This document shows, one piece after another, positions 6,459-7,479 of a DNA stretch of 7,479 nucleotides (position 1 is its first letter; the number at the start of each line of letters is the position of its first letter). The DNA is from a bacterium. Its GTDB lineage: Bacteria; Spirochaetota; UBA4802; UBA5550. The DNA lies in the NCBI GenBank assembly GCA_024224995.1, contig JAAENB010000295.1, positions 1 through 7,479 on the forward strand, in the 5' to 3' direction. The notes beneath the pieces were generated by a model, which did no database searches, was not told where the DNA came from, and saw only the letters and a program-made list of their open reading frames with translations. Position numbers and translations under genes: made by a program.

Positions 6459-6464
6459 CTTTCC
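6459..6464 (-). promoter_or_regulatory. Ribosome-binding site that decides the start of the fusion gene
   Basis: GGAAAG on the minus strand lies 7 nt before the ATG at 6451. The upstream TTG at 6469 lacks a comparable purine-rich site at the right distance, so the ATG is favoured and the protein begins MNKKILICGAFG. Confidence 0.6.
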
Positions 6465-6485
6465 GGCAATAAGTCTTAAAAATCA

Positions 6486-6517
6486 ATAAAAAATTGTCCG
6501 GTTTTTGCTAAAACCGG
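6486..6517 (-). terminator. Terminator-like hairpin upstream of the fusion gene
   Basis: Read on the minus strand, CCGGTTTT (complement of 6510-6517), loop AGCA and AAAACCGG (complement of 6498-6505) form an 8-bp stem followed after ACAA by a run of six T. This fits an intrinsic terminator. It would stop transcripts entering from the right before the ATG at 6451, or act as an attenuator in that gene's leader if the promoter lies to its right. Half of the stem is A-T, so strength is uncertain. Confidence 0.5.
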
Positions 6518-6700
6518 CACTACTCTTGTAGGAAGAACAAAAAACCAAACAAAACCCCTGGAATGATAAAAAAATAATCAATTCGCTTGGCTCATAGCTC
6601 TTTCCCCCATACATTGGTAATACCAGTTTCCGGCAAACCACTGCCACCGGGGTCAAAGAATAATGCTCGGGATATCAACGATGACAAAACCAGAAGATCC
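6518..6700. other. Divergent spacer with no recognised feature
   Basis: This is most of the 300-bp gap between the fusion gene (-) and the CGGC-domain gene (+). It is AT-rich at 6540-6590, and no convincing -35/-10 pair was found for the minus-strand gene. GGGGTCAAAG at 6651-6660 recalls the GGGGTC words elsewhere but shows no clear second half. Confidence 0.5.
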
Positions 6701-6730
6701 TTGACATGATGGATAAACATCACTTACGGT
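6701..6730 (+). promoter_or_regulatory. Possible promoter for the CGGC-domain gene
   Basis: A consensus TTGACA (6701-6706) is followed after 18 bp by TACGGT (6725-6730), which matches only three of six -10 bases. Transcription would begin near 6737, just before the ribosome-binding site. Only the -35 is good. Confidence 0.3.
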
Positions 6731-6740
6731 GCTTTCCATT

Positions 6741-6745
6741 GAGGT
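6741..6745 (+). promoter_or_regulatory. Ribosome-binding site of the CGGC-domain gene
   Basis: GAGGT lies 6 nt before the ATG at 6752, standard spacing, and supports that start codon. Confidence 0.7.
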
Positions 6746-6751
6746 ATAGCC

Positions 6752-7174
6752 ATGAACCAGACAAAATATATCATCGTATTACAGTGCCATATCGTTAAGG
6801 AACGGTGCAGCGGGTTTCTTTGCGAGGATGCCTTTTTTAACAGGAAGGACGGGTTTCGTGAGTATCCGGCCGATGCGCCCATCCGGTATGTAAACATCAC
6901 CTGCGGGGGATGCTGCGGCAAGGCCACCCTTAGAAAGCTGGGGAATTTTTCCAGGCTTCTCGCGAAGAAAACAAAAATTCTTCCGGAAGAAGTGACGCTT
7001 CATTTCGCAAGCTGTATATGCAGGGAAAACTTTCACGGACCCGTGTGTCCGCATTATGATTATTTGAAAGAGCTGGTGGAGCGGAAAGGGATCGCGTGGA
7101 AAGAAGGGTCTCGGATTAGTCCCCTGGCGGAGAAACGGAGAGACGCGGACGGGCACTGGCACGCGGATGGATGA
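6752..7174 (+). CDS. CGGC-domain (cysteine-rich, putative metal-binding) small protein
   Basis: A 140-residue protein of the CGGC domain family, whose biochemical role is not established. Conserved cysteines and a histidine suggest metal or Fe-S binding. Visible features: an N-terminal strand YIIVLQCH (6-13), further cysteines C19 and C24, the signature TCGGCCGK (50-57), then a helix to about 75, LHFASCIC (83-90), and GPVCPHYDYLKEL (96-108) with C99 and H101. Family members are usually about 110-140 residues, so this is full length, with a charged, His/Asp-containing tail (125-140) that is probably not conserved. A good GAGGT precedes the ATG. It has its own strand and spacing, so it is likely monocistronic and not obviously part of the glycan pathway. 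No transmembrane segment or signal peptide is seen. Confidence 0.88.
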   Translation: MNQTKYIIVLQCHIVKERCSGFLCEDAFFNRKDGFREYPADAPIRYVNITCGGCCGKATLRKLGNFSRLLAKKTKILPEEVTLHFASCICRENFHGPVCPHYDYLKELVERKGIAWKEGSRISPLAEKRRDADGHWHADG

Positions 7175-7281
7175 TCAATCTCCCTTGAGAATCTTCTTTA
7201 AAATATTTCATTTGTCAGCTCATTTCCCTGGTAGTTCGTTATCAAACAGTAAATATTAAAAAAAATTTTACGCAAGCAAAA
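7175..7281. other. AT-rich spacer with no recognised feature
   Basis: The spacer lies between the CGGC-domain gene and the next repeat element. No clear intrinsic terminator follows the stop codon. AT-rich words (AATATTT at 7202 and AAATATT at 7251) are too short and too far apart to call. Confidence 0.5.
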
Positions 7282-7363
7282 TTTAGTTTCTTGAGAGCAG
7301 CTGACCCCGGCCCTTCGGCTCCGCTCAGGGACCGGATGGCCGGGAAAAAATACGGAAGAAACT
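7282..7363 (-). mobile_element. AGTTTCTT/AAGAAACT element, fourth site
   Basis: TTTAGTTTCTTGAGAGCAG (from 7282) and TACGGAAGAAACT (ending 7363) are the same termini as in the elements at 3281-3340 and 3512-3750, here in reverse orientation. An inner inverted repeat CCCGGCC (7306-7312) / GGCCGGG (7338-7344) encloses a 25-nt loop containing GCTCCGCTCA (7318-7327), the decamer shared by hairpins A, B and C. It is 82 bp with no coding capacity, intermediate between the minimal and full forms. Confidence 0.8.
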
Positions 7364-7393
7364 GTTTTTAAAAAATGGATCGGTTTCAGCATG

Positions 7394-7446
7394 GGGCTAC
7401 CCGGGGGTGAATCCCCGGGCTACATGACTATACCCCTCCGGGGTAT
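7394..7446 (+). repeat. REP-like double hairpin
   Basis: There are two adjacent stems: CCCGGGG (7400-7406) with CCCCGGG (7413-7419), loop GTGAAT, flanked by direct copies of GGGCTAC; and ATACCCC (7430-7436) with GGGGTAT (7440-7446), loop TCC. GC-rich paired hairpins of this style are typical of bacterial intergenic REP/BIME repeats, often mobilised by RAYT (Y1 HUH) transposases. No such transposase lies in the window. T-runs are lacking, so a terminator role is less likely. Confidence 0.65.
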
Positions 7447-7479
7447 TTCTGGTATGGGACCGAATCGCCCGCAGGGCAT

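Noticed and set aside
6449..6469. TTG at 6469 as the start of the fusion protein
   Set aside because: It adds only six residues and lacks a spaced ribosome-binding site, whereas the ATG at 6451 has GGAAAG 7 nt upstream.
6779..7162. A 127-residue minus-strand reading frame
   Set aside because: It is antisense to the CGGC-domain gene, which has clear motifs and a good ribosome-binding site.
7198..7392. A 64-residue minus-strand reading frame
   Set aside because: Most of it crosses the AGTTTCTT element, and the peptide reflects the repeat sequence.

Overview
This window looks like part of a cell-surface polysaccharide (O-antigen or exopolysaccharide) locus from a Gram-negative-type bacterium of moderate GC content. 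The locus has been heavily colonised by small palindromic repeats. No rRNA, tRNA or marker gene fixes the taxon. A spirochaete-like or similar environmental bacterium is a guess from gene style only.

Layout: positions 1-374 hold a large hairpin repeat with its conserved flank (1-176), a heptamer tandem repeat, a small inverted repeat and a good sigma-70-type promoter. Positions 375-1868 (+) encode a WecA/TagO-type sugar-1-phosphate transferase carrying a C-terminal PilZ-like domain. It converges, with only 7 bp between the stops and a GGGGTCA heptamer array at the junction, on a WbuB-like family 4 glycosyltransferase (1876-3126, -). Positions 3127-3745 hold no credible gene and are packed with repeats: an element end, two hairpins, and two elements with AGTTTCT/AGAAACT terminal inverted repeats. 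Next comes a 901-residue protein (3746-6451, -) joining a GT4 glycosyltransferase to a heparinase II/III-type lyase. A near-perfect 36-bp palindrome lies in the coding sequence exactly at the domain junction. After about 300 bp of spacer with a terminator-like hairpin there is a small CGGC-domain metal-binding-type protein (6752-7174, +). The right end holds a fourth AGTTTCT-ended element and a REP-like double hairpin.

How the genes could work together (inference): the WecA-like enzyme would load the first sugar phosphate onto undecaprenyl phosphate, possibly under cyclic-di-GMP control through PilZ. The two GT4 enzymes would extend the glycan, and the lyase half of the fusion could trim or edit it. 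The two minus-strand genes were probably one operon (fusion gene first, WbuB-like second), now separated by about 620 bp of repeat DNA.

The most unusual content is the repeat system. Three long hairpins share a nearly constant loop core (with the word GCTCCGCTCA), while their stems differ between copies by paired, compensating changes. The two copies with matching flanks are inverted around the 375-3126 gene pair, so the segment could in principle invert.
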